Shown piece by piece: positions 1 through 8,151 of a stretch of 64,000 nt of DNA. Source of the DNA: Methanolinea sp. UBA277 (GTDB taxonomy: Archaea > Halobacteriota > Methanomicrobia > Methanomicrobiales > Methanospirillaceae); assembly GCA_002499905.1 (NCBI GenBank), contig DANP01000014.1:1-64000 (forward strand), written 5' to 3'. Numbering within the stretch: the stretch's first letter is position 1; each line of letters starts with the position of its first letter. Below the pieces are notes generated by a model. The model worked only from the letters and a program-made list of their open reading frames with translations. It had not been told where the DNA came from and did not search any database. Both the position numbers and the translations under genes were made by a program.

Positions 1-77
1 ATCACCCCTCCTTTCTGCATGGATGCAAAACCGCGCTTCAGGAGCTCGGTGCCAAATCTCAGCTCCTCGAGCTTCAT
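1..77 (-). CDS. pdxS: Pyridoxal 5'-phosphate synthase subunit PdxS (N-terminal fragment, cut by window edge)
   Basis: Only the first 25 codons are present. They read MKLEELRFGTELLKRGFA followed by SMQKGGV, which is the characteristic N-terminus of PdxS, the synthase subunit that builds PLP from ribose 5-phosphate, glyceraldehyde 3-phosphate and ammonia. The ATG overlaps the stop codon of cbiB as ATGA, so translation is probably coupled to the upstream cobalamin gene. PLP is the cofactor of the aminotransferase further along this strand. The remainder lies outside the window, so integrity cannot be judged. Confidence 0.85.
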   Translation of the reverse strand, partial: MKLEELRFGTELLKRGFASMQKGGV

Positions 78-1003
78 ATGCCAGTAAATATTGTCATTGA
101 TCCCAATATAATGAGTGCCATCATGACCGCAAGCGAGAAGGTAACGGTGACCGCCCGTACAGCGGAGATGATCTCCTGTCCTCCCTCCTTCAGGGATCGT
201 TCAGGGGTTCCCATCAGATACATCCCCGGTTTCTCGAACTGTACTCCCGCACCGCCTGCAAGGATGGCCATGGGAATGCCCCCGTTGAACCCCGGACGCT
301 TCCACCGGTCCCGTCTGTACGCCTCGTACGCGGGAGAGAACCGCCCCCTGACCCCGAAGTACATGAGAAGCAGAACTCCCGCGATCCTTGCAGGAATAAA
401 ATTTAAAAGATCGTCCATCCGGGCGGAGAACCATCCGATACGCTCACGCTCATCGCGGTAGCCGAGCATGGCATCCATGGTATTCGCAGCCCGGAAGACC
501 GCAGCACCTGCAAGACCAAACAGCCCGAAATAGAAGATCGGCGAGATAATGCTGTCTACCAGGTTCTCAGACAGGGATTCATAGGCTGCCGAGAGGACCT
601 GTTCATCCGAGAGGTGATCGGTTTCCCTGCTCACCATCAGCGCTGCCTCCTGCCTCCCCTTCCCCAGATCGCGGGATAGTGCCTCACTGACCGACCGGGC
701 ATGTTCTTCGAGGGAACGCCATGCCAGGCAGAACTTCAGGAGGACCGGGGCGACGATGAGAAGGAGAGCCCAGGGAAGGTAATGCTCTGCAAGAAAAAAG
801 GGAATCGCGAAGAACGTGACAGTGAAAAACCACATCACCACTCCTGCTCCCCGCTGAATGGCAGGATGCCATGCATCCGGCCTCCCCCACCAGCCGATAA
901 ATGACCCGAGGAGCGCAACGGGGTGGAACCGGGTCTTCGGGTCGCCCATGATCCGGTCGATGCCGAGCGCGAGGGGGAGAATCAGGGCATTGATGGCGAA
1001 CAT
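74..1003 (-). CDS. cbiB: Adenosylcobinamide-phosphate synthase CbiB/CobD
   Basis: A 309-residue polytopic membrane protein of the CbiB/CobD family, which attaches the aminopropanol (phosphate) arm to adenosylcobyric acid in cobalamin and corrinoid synthesis. Family signatures visible are DRIMGDP at 16-22, the HPVALLGSFIG segment near 27-37, the RETDHL motif, the ESLSENLVDSIISP block near 142-156 and AANTMDAMLGY near 171-181. Hydrophobic segments lie near 5-15, 55-90, 150-170, 205-220 and 285-305. Length is normal. It follows the Trm112-like gene after about 120 nt and overlaps pdxS by 4 nt. Methanogens need corrinoid for methyltetrahydromethanopterin:coenzyme M methyltransferase, so the role fits. 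Confidence 0.93.
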   Translation of the reverse strand: MFAINALILPLALGIDRIMGDPKTRFHPVALLGSFIGWWGRPDAWHPAIQRGAGVVMWFFTVTFFAIPFFLAEHYLPWALLLIVAPVLLKFCLAWRSLEEHARSVSEALSRDLGKGRQEAALMVSRETDHLSDEQVLSAAYESLSENLVDSIISPIFYFGLFGLAGAAVFRAANTMDAMLGYRDERERIGWFSARMDDLLNFIPARIAGVLLLMYFGVRGRFSPAYEAYRRDRWKRPGFNGGIPMAILAGGAGVQFEKPGMYLMGTPERSLKEGGQEIISAVRAVTVTFSLAVMMALIILGSMTIFTGI

Positions 1004-1126
1004 TGGAGGGTCACTTCCGTTCTTCCGGCATCAGGATACACCACTCCGGGTTCCCTGCCACTTCAGATCTTCGAAAGAGTATCCGGTATCATCCTATTTC
1101 CCGGTTACGGGATAAAAGGGGCTCTG

Positions 1127-1309
1127 TTATTCAGATGGTGACGGGGGCAGAAGATCCGGGATCCCATCCTCCACCGGATAATCTACCCGGCAGACCAGGC
1201 AATGGAGTTTTCCTTCTCTGATCTCCCGGTCATCTCCGTCGGTAACCGTCAGGGTGAGATCCCCCTTGCAGACCGGGCAGCAGAGGAGGGGGACGATGGA
1301 CCGTTTCAT
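1127..1309 (-). CDS. Trm112-like zinc-binding protein
   Basis: A 60-residue protein with the Trm112/UPF0434 layout: an N-terminal CCPVC group (Cys10, 11, 14) and a second LHCLVC knuckle (Cys38, 41) framing a small zinc-binding fold, then the DYPVEDGIPDLLP tail typical of the family. In eukaryotes and archaea Trm112 is a partner that activates several methyltransferases acting on tRNA, rRNA and release factor; that role is inferred here from family membership. Its ATG overlaps the purA stop by 4 nt, so it is the second gene of a purA-led transcript. Confidence 0.85.
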   Translation of the reverse strand: MKRSIVPLLCCPVCKGDLTLTVTDGDDREIREGKLHCLVCRVDYPVEDGIPDLLPPSPSE

Positions 1310-2316
1310 TGCTCATCACGCAGGTCGATGATCTGGGAGACGTCCGGTCCGGTTGAAATGAGCGTGACGGGGGCACCAATATCTGCTTCGGCCTGGGCGA
1401 GGAAATCTTTCGCTTTTTTGGAGAGCTTCCCGTATTCGGTCACCCCGAAGCAGTCATGGTCCACTTTGTCGATACCGGTGATTGCTGCCTGGGTACAGCC
1501 GTTGATCATCGCCGAATACCGTGCCATCGTACCATCCCAATCGCCAATCCGGCGCTGCCGGTGCGTTACCGTTCCGAACTCCTGGATGCCGAGGCGATCC
1601 GATGACTCCCGGGACATCTCGGTCGAGAACGGCCCCTCCCCGACTCTTGTCGGATAGGCCTTGAACACCACGATGACATCATCGATGCGGGTAGGCCCGA
1701 CACCATTGTCCGAGGCGATCTGAGATGCTGATGTGTCCTTACTGGTCACGAAGGGGTATGTGCCGTAGTACAGCGATATACCGAATCCCTGGGTTCCCTC
1801 CAGGAGGACGTTCTCTCCCCTGTCGAGTGCTCCGTTCAACTCAGCCGGGACATCCATGAGGTATGGTACGAGTTCGGGGAGGTCTTTGGCCTGCCGTGCC
1901 ACCCGCAGCACCCGGTCGGCGTTGGCCGGTCCGCAGCCACTGCCCGTGGAACCGATGGTCTTTGCCAGATGGTCGCTCGATTTGTCCCTCCGGATATGGT
2001 CCTCTTCGATAATTGAACACCGATAATCTATGAATGTCCGGTCCCTGACTTCGAGGAGCTCGACTTCGTGCTTGAATACCCGCGGGTCTACGAGCACTCC
2101 GGTTCCGATGCAGAGACGGGCGTCCGGGTATACGAAGCCGGACGGGACCATACGCACGCCGTATTCCTTGTCCCCCATCTTGACCGTGTGTCCCGCGTTC
2201 GGACCAACCCCGCCACGGGAGATGATGGTGGGCTGGTCATGGTATGCCACATGGGCAACAACCTTTCCCTTTCCCTCGTCACCGAAAAATCCGCCGACGA
2301 TAATCGTACAGCTCAT
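1306..2316 (-). CDS. purA: Adenylosuccinate synthetase
   Basis: At 336 residues this is the short archaeal form of adenylosuccinate synthetase, which converts IMP, aspartate and GTP to adenylosuccinate in AMP synthesis. The N-terminal GTP/IMP loop GGFFGDEGKGKVV (7-19) and the GPNAGHTV motif that follows are intact, as are STGSGCGPA in the IMP-binding region and the GVGPTR segment near residue 205. The start ATG is unambiguous because the DUF4405 relic ends just upstream on the same strand. It leads the run purA, Trm112, cbiB, pdxS. Confidence 0.95.
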   Translation of the reverse strand: MSCTIIVGGFFGDEGKGKVVAHVAYHDQPTIISRGGVGPNAGHTVKMGDKEYGVRMVPSGFVYPDARLCIGTGVLVDPRVFKHEVELLEVRDRTFIDYRCSIIEEDHIRRDKSSDHLAKTIGSTGSGCGPANADRVLRVARQAKDLPELVPYLMDVPAELNGALDRGENVLLEGTQGFGISLYYGTYPFVTSKDTSASQIASDNGVGPTRIDDVIVVFKAYPTRVGEGPFSTEMSRESSDRLGIQEFGTVTHRQRRIGDWDGTMARYSAMINGCTQAAITGIDKVDHDCFGVTEYGKLSKKAKDFLAQAEADIGAPVTLISTGPDVSQIIDLRDEQ

Positions 2317-2327
2317 TGTCCAACCAT

Positions 2328-2664
2328 CTAGTATGGGGTTGCGGTTGCCATAAACTTATACCAGGTCTGATCCCGGGTCCTCTCCTGTTTCAGGATCCGT
2401 CCCATATTCCTGAAGTACTTCCAGTGGAGCACCAGATGCGCGGTAATGAAGATAAAGAAGATAATCCGCTGGCATAGTGGAGGTCACTCCATTCTGAACG
2501 GGTGATCCCGAGATAGATCCTCTGCGTGAGGGTGGATGATTCCCCTCGGAATCCGCCTCCCCCGGACGGGAGGACCCAGAAGGTCACAATGCTGGATACA
2601 AGACCGGAATCAGGGTGACAGGCACCGCAGCGTCGATCAGCACATTGATGATGGCCTGCTTCAT
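2328..2664 (-). pseudogene. Frameshifted DUF4405 membrane-protein gene
   Basis: Three consecutive frames of the minus strand join to one recognisable DUF4405-type protein. Frame one starts at 2664 and reads MKQAIINVLIDAAVPVTLIP; frame two carries VTFWVLPSG and GITRSEWSDLHYASG; frame three carries IIFFIFITAHLVLHWKYF and runs to a TAG at 2328. The LHY and HLVLHW histidines are the conserved haem-type positions of the family. Frame changes fall near 2600 and near 2475. About 112 codons would be restored, a normal family size. Two independent indels suggest real decay, although sequencing error cannot be excluded from one sequence. Confidence 0.8.
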
Positions 2665-2833
2665 GGTAACCGAATATACGGTTGTTTTCTCCTGTGAGAT
2701 CTTCTCGCCCGACAGAACGATAGAGGAGAGCATATGAAAGGAGGGGGTCGCAGGCTGCTATCCCGGAATTCCCAAAAAATATTTTTTGTCTCTACCCGAG
2801 AAGACTGAGTCTGAAAAAGGAGAGGCGGGTATC

Positions 2834-4009
2834 TTATCCTGATTGGCCGGCGATAAAATGCTCCATCCGCAGGAGGGCCTCTGCAAGATCCTTTCGGGAT
2901 ACGGCATATGCACACCGGCAGTGATTCTCCCCTCCCTTTCCGAGCACACTCCCGGGGACCACGGCAACCTGCTCGTCGCGCAGGAGCTGTTCAGCAAACT
3001 CAAGGTCAGAGAGCCCGGTTATTTCCACCGATGGAAACGCATAGAATGCTCCTTCAGGCATGTGGCAGGACAGCCCAATCCGGTTCAGCCCCTCCACGAA
3101 CAGGTTTCGCCGTACCCGGTACTCCTGCACCATGCGATCCTTCTCATCTTCCCCTCTTCTGATAGCCTCGAGGGCCGCCATCTGGCCCATGACCGGTGCG
3201 CAGAGCATGACATACTGGTGTATCTTCAGGGCTGCAGCACAGATTTCTTTCGGGGCGCAGAGGTACCCGATCCGCCATCCGGTCATGGCATAGGCCTTTG
3301 AAAACCCGTTCAGGGTGATGGTCCGTTCCCACATCCCATCCAGGGTAGCCGGGGATACATGAGTACCGGTGTAGGTCAGTTCCGAATAGACTTCATCGCT
3401 GATGAGGAGGAGATCATGGTCGGTGACGATATCCGCAATGGCAGAGAGGTGTTCCTGCCTCATCACCGCCCCCGTCGGATTGTTCGGGAAATTGATGATG
3501 AGGGCCTTGGTCGTCGCGGTTACTGCTTCCATCAGGTTGTCGGGATTGAGACGGAAGTGGTCCTTCTCCCTGCACTGGACAGGGACCGGGACTCCGCCGG
3601 CTAAGGTTACACAGGGCTCGTACGAGACATAGCAGGGTTCTGCGATGATTATCTCGTCACCCGGATCGGTCACCGCCCTGATGGCAATGTCGAGACCTTC
3701 TGATACCCCGGTGGTAATGATCATCTCATCATACGGGTCGTAGGAGAGCTGGTAATGCTGCTGCAGCCATACCGCAAGCATTTCCCGGAGCTTCTGGATA
3801 CCCTGGTTTGAGGTGTAGGAAGTCCCGCCCTGCTCGATAGAGTAGATACTTGCTTCGCAGAGATTCCACGGAGTAGCGAAATCCGGCTCTCCCACTCCGA
3901 GGGAAATGACCCCCTCCATGGAAAGGGCCAGATCGAAAAATTTCCGGATCCCGGATGGAGGAATTACCCGGGCACGGGTGGACACGAAATCCCTCATGGC
4001 CTGCCTCAC
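2834..4009 (-). CDS. PLP-dependent aminotransferase (aspartate/aromatic class I)
   Basis: A complete 391-residue fold-type I aminotransferase. Landmarks are GVGEPDFATP (38-47), the NFPNNPTG motif (173-180) with its pyridine-contacting Asn, Asp205 in SDEVYSEL, the Schiff-base lysine Lys238 in GFSKAYAMTGW, and Arg246 in GWRIGY, which binds the substrate carboxylate. Members in methanogens act as aspartate or aromatic aminotransferases; substrate cannot be fixed from sequence. It overlaps the upstream Lrp gene by 4 nt, and Lrp/AsnC proteins commonly sense amino acids, so the pair probably forms a self-regulated amino-acid unit. A decayed paralogue fragment lies at 24148-24345. Confidence 0.9.
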   Translation of the reverse strand: MRQAMRDFVSTRARVIPPSGIRKFFDLALSMEGVISLGVGEPDFATPWNLCEASIYSIEQGGTSYTSNQGIQKLREMLAVWLQQHYQLSYDPYDEMIITTGVSEGLDIAIRAVTDPGDEIIIAEPCYVSYEPCVTLAGGVPVPVQCREKDHFRLNPDNLMEAVTATTKALIINFPNNPTGAVMRQEHLSAIADIVTDHDLLLISDEVYSELTYTGTHVSPATLDGMWERTITLNGFSKAYAMTGWRIGYLCAPKEICAAALKIHQYVMLCAPVMGQMAALEAIRRGEDEKDRMVQEYRVRRNLFVEGLNRIGLSCHMPEGAFYAFPSVEITGLSDLEFAEQLLRDEQVAVVPGSVLGKGGENHCRCAYAVSRKDLAEALLRMEHFIAGQSG

Positions 4010-4497
4010 AGAGAGTAGGGGATCCGTTCCCCGGTTCCTTTCTCGCAGAATGCCTGGCCATTTTCCTTGTAGGTCTTCATGATGATGTGGGTGGCCGTCT
4101 CACGTATCCGGTCCATCGGAGCAATATATTCTGATACAAACCGGGCGACATCGTGCATCGTGTTCCCCGTCACTGTCAGCTGGAGGTCGTACACGCCGGT
4201 AATCAGGCGGAGAGACCTGACCTCCCGGTACTTTGACAACCGTTCCGCGATACGGTCATACCCGTAATCCCGCTCAGGGTTCACCTTGAGTTCGATAATT
4301 GCTGCGACCCCCCCGTTTGCTGCCCGATCCCAATCGATAACCGTGGTGTAGCTCCTGATGATCTTTTCCTCTTCAAGGGCTGCAACCCGACGATTCACAT
4401 CGTCGGGAGAGAGTTCAGCCATAATTCCCAGTTCTTCGGGGGAGATGCGGCTGTTTTCCTCCAGGAGATGCAGGAGGAGGAGGTCCTTTTCGTCCAT
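4006..4497 (-). CDS. Lrp/AsnC family transcriptional regulator
   Basis: 163 residues. The N-terminal 50 residues form the winged helix-turn-helix (LLHLLEENSRISPEELGIMA and the following recognition helix). The C-terminal half is a RAM/effector domain with the pattern IIELKVNPERDYGYDRIAER and the LITGVYDLQLTV strand. Such proteins bind DNA as dimers or octamers and respond to amino acids. The gene sits 7 nt after orc1/cdc6 and overlaps the aminotransferase start, so all three may share the orc1 promoter; regulation of the aminotransferase is an inference from this arrangement. Confidence 0.9.
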   Translation of the reverse strand: MDEKDLLLLHLLEENSRISPEELGIMAELSPDDVNRRVAALEEEKIIRSYTTVIDWDRAANGGVAAIIELKVNPERDYGYDRIAERLSKYREVRSLRLITGVYDLQLTVTGNTMHDVARFVSEYIAPMDRIRETATHIIMKTYKENGQAFCEKGTGERIPYSL

Positions 4498-4504
4498 ATT
4501 GGTT

Positions 4505-5785
4505 TCACCTGAACAGGGTCTTCACCCAGACGATATCCATCTTATCGAGGCCCTGAGCGCTCAATCGCTGATCGCTCCGGATGACGTCCCATATTTTATT
4601 TGTATTTGAGTCAAACCACATCTCTTTTGTCCTTCCGTACCGACCTCTGCTCACGACCCGGGTATTGATCACCCCGAGCATGTTGAGTTCCGAGATGAGA
4701 TCAGTGATTCGCCGGTGGGTCAGGACATCGAGATCCATTGCAGGAGCTATCTCCTTGTAGATACGGCTCACTTCTCCGCTGGTAAAGATATTCTGGCCCA
4801 TCTGATCGATCAGGAGCATAGAATAGAGTATCACTTTGCTCTGCGTGGGAAGGGTGGCAATACACTCAACCATGCTGTCGGTTTCGATCTTGGCCTGGGC
4901 CTTCTTTACATGCTTCTCCCGGACCCTTTCACTTTCTTCGCGATCTGCAATCTCACCGGAAACCCGGAGCAGATCAAGCGCTCTCCTGGCATCCCCATGC
5001 TCCTGTGCAGCGAGGGCTGCACAGAGTGGAATGACCCCGTCCTCGAGCACGTCGTCATTAAACGCAATATCGGCACGCTGCTGAAGGATGTCACAGAGCT
5101 GTGGAGCGTTGTAAGGCGGAAAGACCAGTTCTTCCTCGCTGAGAGATGAAAGAACCCGCGGGTCGAGGAAGTCCTTGAAACTCAGATCGTTGGAGATCCC
5201 GATCATACTCACCTTTGACTTTTTCAGGTCGGTGTTGATACGCGTGAGGTTATAGAGCGTCTCATCACCACTCTTCTTGACCAGTTTATCGATCTCATCG
5301 AGAACAATAACCAGCACTATTCCAGTAGCCTCGAGCTGGTTCTTGAGTTCCTGGTAGACCTGGTCAGTGGGCCACCCGGTCATGGGGATAACCGATCGCG
5401 CTTTGTCACTGGCGATTTCATCATCGTCAGAGAGGCTCTTTGATATCTGGGCGAGCACCCTGTACTGAGTGTCGATGCTCTCACAATTGATAATGACCAC
5501 CCGGCACGAGGTTCCCATGTGGTTGCTCGCGTTCTCGAGCTCACTTCCGACATACCGGACCACCGCTGTCTTCCCTGTCCCGGTCTTCCCGTAGATGAGG
5601 ATGTTTGAGGGGGTCTCATTCTTCAGGGATGGTGCGAGAATGGATGCAACCTGATCAATCTGTGGTCTCCGGTGAGGAAGGATCTGTGGCCGGTATGAGT
5701 GGCGGAGGACCTCCCTGTTTCTGAAAATATTATTTCCTGCGAGATATTTTTTAAATAAACCGATTGATTCCTGTCCTTCTGACAC
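4505..5785 (-). CDS. cdc6: Orc1/Cdc6-type replication initiator
   Basis: A 426-residue archaeal Orc1/Cdc6 AAA+ ATPase, the protein that binds origin recognition boxes and recruits MCM. The Walker A is GKTGTGKT (66-73), the Walker B VIVLDEID (159-166), followed by a sensor-1 stretch SMIGISND, the initiator-specific region, and a C-terminal winged helix (about 320-420). The start is GTG at 5785, preceded by a G-rich stretch. It reads away from the AT-rich region 5786-6898, which carries two ORB-type boxes, the classic arrangement in which an initiator gene flanks its own origin. Confidence 0.95.
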   Translation of the reverse strand: MSEGQESIGLFKKYLAGNNIFRNREVLRHSYRPQILPHRRPQIDQVASILAPSLKNETPSNILIYGKTGTGKTAVVRYVGSELENASNHMGTSCRVVIINCESIDTQYRVLAQISKSLSDDDEIASDKARSVIPMTGWPTDQVYQELKNQLEATGIVLVIVLDEIDKLVKKSGDETLYNLTRINTDLKKSKVSMIGISNDLSFKDFLDPRVLSSLSEEELVFPPYNAPQLCDILQQRADIAFNDDVLEDGVIPLCAALAAQEHGDARRALDLLRVSGEIADREESERVREKHVKKAQAKIETDSMVECIATLPTQSKVILYSMLLIDQMGQNIFTSGEVSRIYKEIAPAMDLDVLTHRRITDLISELNMLGVINTRVVSRGRYGRTKEMWFDSNTNKIWDVIRSDQRLSAQGLDKMDIVWVKTLFR

Positions 5786-5845
5786 TCCGACCCCCCTGGG
5801 ATGTGATCCTTAGGTATCCTCTCATAAAAATCTGATCATTTGGAG

Positions 5846-5857
5846 GATATATAAACC
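5846..5857 (-). promoter_or_regulatory. TATA box of orc1/cdc6
   Basis: On the minus strand the sequence reads GGTTTATATATC, a strong archaeal TATA box about 60 nt before the GTG start. A transcript would begin near 5822 and carry a leader of about 37 nt that contains a G-rich potential ribosome binding site. Confidence 0.7.
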
Positions 5858-5975
5858 CTTCAATTTCTACTCGAACTTGGTCGTAAATGTTTCATTTTAA
5901 AAAAAGCAACCTTTTAAAAAGACTTTTTTTAGATGGGAAATTCCGACCTTTCCATACGAGAATTTGGCGATGCTG

Positions 5976-6004
5976 ACCCCCTACCCTAGTGTTTCCAGTG
6001 GAAA
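5976..6004 (-). promoter_or_regulatory. Origin recognition box (ORB), left, inverted
   Basis: On the plus strand a C-rich string, ACCCCCTACCCTAG, precedes TGTTTCCAGTGGAA. Read on the minus strand this gives TTCCACTGGAAACA followed by a G-rich tail (AGGGTAGGGGG), matching the ORB plan of a dyad with a downstream G-string. Its orientation is opposite to the box at 6800. Confidence 0.75.
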
Positions 6005-6799
6005 TAAATTAATGATACAGTTTCCTGCATCTTAAATTTTAAAATGATAGCCATTGGTAAATTAATTCATTCAACTATAAAAAAAATATGAAAGGCATCT
6101 CAGAATATTCTGGAATGACAAGCAGATATCTAAGAAGGGAATTATTTTTCTGATTCCATGAATAATCTTTCCATATATCGACGGAGTTGTTAGTTTCTGT
6201 TTATCCTGGTTCTCTATTTTTGATATTCTCTCTCTTTGATATGCCATTGGATTGTCCATCAGAATAAAACTGGGGAATCACGTCCACTCAAATCACCGTT
6301 AAACTGATCAAAATGAAGAACGAAAGTCATGGTGAGTCCGGTTTTAATTGAGGTCAAAAGAGATAGAGCGTGAACATCTCAGATGGTGAACATGCACGTG
6401 AATCGGTATTCATTCTGATTTTGAATTCCCATCGAACGATAAAGATAGGGAACCCAGAGCTCATACCAAAGCAATTCCCGTAAATATTCAGTAATACAGA
6501 CAATTCAGAATTACTGAACAGTTCCCCGTCTTGTGAAAAAACATCCTGGGAAAGAGCTTAGAGTATTAATATTACCCCTCCGAGGATTCACCGGACAGGG
6601 ATGGAAACCTCTCACCAATTCTCATTCTTTTTGAAAATTCAGAAAAATCAAAAGCACCAGAATCATTCACCGTTTAGCCTGAGAATACAACAGCCGGAAG
6701 GTTGAGAGAAGAAGAAACCCGGGCTCTCCTAATTTCCTTCGCGTTTATGAACCCTGTCGGGATTCCTGATCTGCAATCCCGGGGGTGACCGGGAACGAG

Positions 6800-6824
6800 C
6801 TCCAGTGGAAACAAAGGGGTTGGG
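6800..6824 (+). promoter_or_regulatory. Origin recognition box (ORB), right
   Basis: The sequence CTCCAGTGGAAACAAAGGGG followed by TTGGG is a near-perfect archaeal ORB: the TCCAGTGGAAAC dyad plus a G-string. It lies about 75 nt upstream of moaB and about 800 nt from the inverted left box. Confidence 0.85.
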
Positions 6825-6866
6825 TATTCACACCATGAAGCTCTTATGCAACACAAGCAGGTATGA

Positions 6867-6875
6867 ACTTTTAAC
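6867..6875 (+). promoter_or_regulatory. Possible TATA box of moaB
   Basis: ACTTTTAAC lies 24-32 nt before the moaB ATG, the spacing expected for a leaderless archaeal transcript. The match to the TATA consensus is only fair. Confidence 0.4.
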
Positions 6876-6898
6876 TTCTCTGTTCTATAGCTGAAACA

Positions 6899-7387
6899 AT
6901 GAAACCAGACCATGTCCAACCGATGATCATATCCGGAGCAGTGATAACCGTGTCAAGTTCCAGAACCAAGGAAACCGATACGAGCGGGGAGACCATTATA
7001 ACCCTCCTCGAGGATGCAGGGATAGGGATCACCTACTACTCCATTGTTCCGGACCGGATCGAGGCCATCCGGAGTGAGCTAATCCACGCACTGGAGCGGG
7101 CCAGCTGTGTTGTTCTGAACGGGGGAACCGGACTGACCCACGACGATTGCACAATCGAGGCGGTAACCCCGCTCCTGGACAAACAGATTGATGGATTCGG
7201 AGAGTTGTTCAGGATGATGAGTTTTTCGGAAATCAGCAGCGCAGCCATGCTTTCCCGGGCTGTTGCCGGAATTTCCGGTGGAAAAGCCATCTTCTGCATT
7301 CCGGGTTCAACCGGCGCAGCCAAGCTTGCGACAAGCGCGCTCATCATTCCAGAGATACGGCACATTCTCACCCATGCAAACAAGTAG
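6899..7387 (+). CDS. moaB: Molybdenum/tungsten cofactor protein MoaB (molybdopterin adenylyltransferase family)
   Basis: 162 residues with the MoaB/MogA fold. The N-terminal strand AVITVSSSRTKETDTSG, the loop LNGGTGLTHDDCTIEAV containing the GGTG nucleotide-binding motif, and the C-terminal IFCIPGSTGAAKLA segment are all conserved. These proteins adenylylate molybdopterin before metal insertion. Methanogens need the cofactor for formylmethanofuran dehydrogenase and often formate dehydrogenase. The gene stands alone to the right of the origin with a possible TATA box at ideal leaderless distance. Confidence 0.92.
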   Translation: MKPDHVQPMIISGAVITVSSSRTKETDTSGETIITLLEDAGIGITYYSIVPDRIEAIRSELIHALERASCVVLNGGTGLTHDDCTIEAVTPLLDKQIDGFGELFRMMSFSEISSAAMLSRAVAGISGGKAIFCIPGSTGAAKLATSALIIPEIRHILTHANK

Positions 7388-7462
7388 GACAGCTGATGCC
7401 CCGGCATGGCTGGATAGCGTTCCGTTATACGTGTTTAGAATCCCAATTCTACCCGGGCCAGG

Positions 7463-7478
7463 TTTTTTTCGTTTTCTG
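7463..7478 (+). terminator. T-rich terminator after moaB
   Basis: A T7 run followed by CGTTTTCTG lies 75 nt past the moaB stop in a 240-nt spacer between convergent genes. Archaeal termination commonly uses such T-runs. Nothing else is recognisable in the spacer 7388-7628. Confidence 0.45.
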
Positions 7479-7628
7479 TTCAGAAATTCCCCAGGCATGA
7501 TGGATGCTCTGTTATGGCAGGGTCCAGGGTCCGGTGCACAATCTTGTTTTCAAAATTTTATTTGGTGTGGAATTTCCTGATTTATATCAAGCCACTGACG
7601 GGCCGGGAGATTCGGGAGCACCGCGAGA

Positions 7629-8144
7629 CTACCGGTATACTTCCAGAAGGGCAACCCGTTCGAGGACCAGTTCGGTTAATCTGGAAGGGCCGACCACTGT
7701 AATCTCTTCCGCAGAGATAACAAAAAGTTCCCTGATATGCTGAATTTTTTCAGGAGAAAGGGTCTCCCAGTCCTCATCGCAGATCTCACCGAGATCAAGC
7801 AGTTCCTCCAATGCTCCGGAAGAGGCCGGGCAGATGCAGAGGTAGGTATCATTCAAACCGGTATGCACGCCGAAACGGATTCCGATCTGACACTGCCGGG
7901 ATCCGGAAGCGTAGAGGAAGGCTTCCATCTCGACGCTGTTTGAGATCGCCGACCCGCCAGTGAAAGCGCGGAAGGCATGGTGAAGAGCGGAACGGACATG
8001 AGCCATTCCCGCCATGTTCGACGCATTGAAGAGGATGATATGAACGCTGTGCCTCGCAGCAATATCGCGGACCATGGTCAGAAACGCTTCCGGATCCTGG
8101 ATCCCGGTCCTGTACTGAACAATCATACATTCTTCTGCCTGCAT
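7629..8144 (-). CDS. cgi121: KEOPS complex subunit Cgi121
   Basis: 171 residues resembling archaeal Cgi121 proteins: the pattern HIILFNASNMAGMAHVRSAL near the first third, then SVEMEAFLYASGSRQCQIGIRFGVH and a C-terminal helix. Cgi121 binds the 3' CCA end of tRNA and the Bud32 kinase in KEOPS, which makes the universal t6A37 modification of ANN-decoding tRNAs. It begins 7 nt after hel308, a gene pairing seen in many euryarchaea. The tail (VVGPSRLTELVLERVALLEVYR) contacts tRNA in known structures. Recognition rests on recurring family pattern and context rather than a catalytic motif. Confidence 0.82.
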   Translation of the reverse strand: MQAEECMIVQYRTGIQDPEAFLTMVRDIAARHSVHIILFNASNMAGMAHVRSALHHAFRAFTGGSAISNSVEMEAFLYASGSRQCQIGIRFGVHTGLNDTYLCICPASSGALEELLDLGEICDEDWETLSPEKIQHIRELFVISAEEITVVGPSRLTELVLERVALLEVYR

Positions 8145-8151
8145 TGGCGAA

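Larger units (their letters stand above)
5786..6898. other. Probable chromosomal replication origin (oriC)
   Basis: A gene-free region of about 1.1 kb between orc1/cdc6 and moaB, markedly AT-rich compared with the flanks and rich in A and T runs (for example 5898-5931, 6031-6090, 6160-6240). It is bounded by two elements with the TTCCAGTGGAAA core of archaeal origin recognition boxes: one near 5976-6004 in minus orientation and one at 6800-6824 in plus orientation. The small open frames inside it lack coding character. Inverted ORBs around an AT-rich unwinding zone next to an orc1 gene is the standard archaeal origin plan. Function is inferred; there is no GC-skew calculation behind this. Confidence 0.82.

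Noticed and set aside
6071..6259. 62-residue minus-strand frame inside the origin region
   Set aside because: AT-driven composition (Ile, Lys, Phe), no similarity, no promoter; the region is better explained as an unwinding zone.
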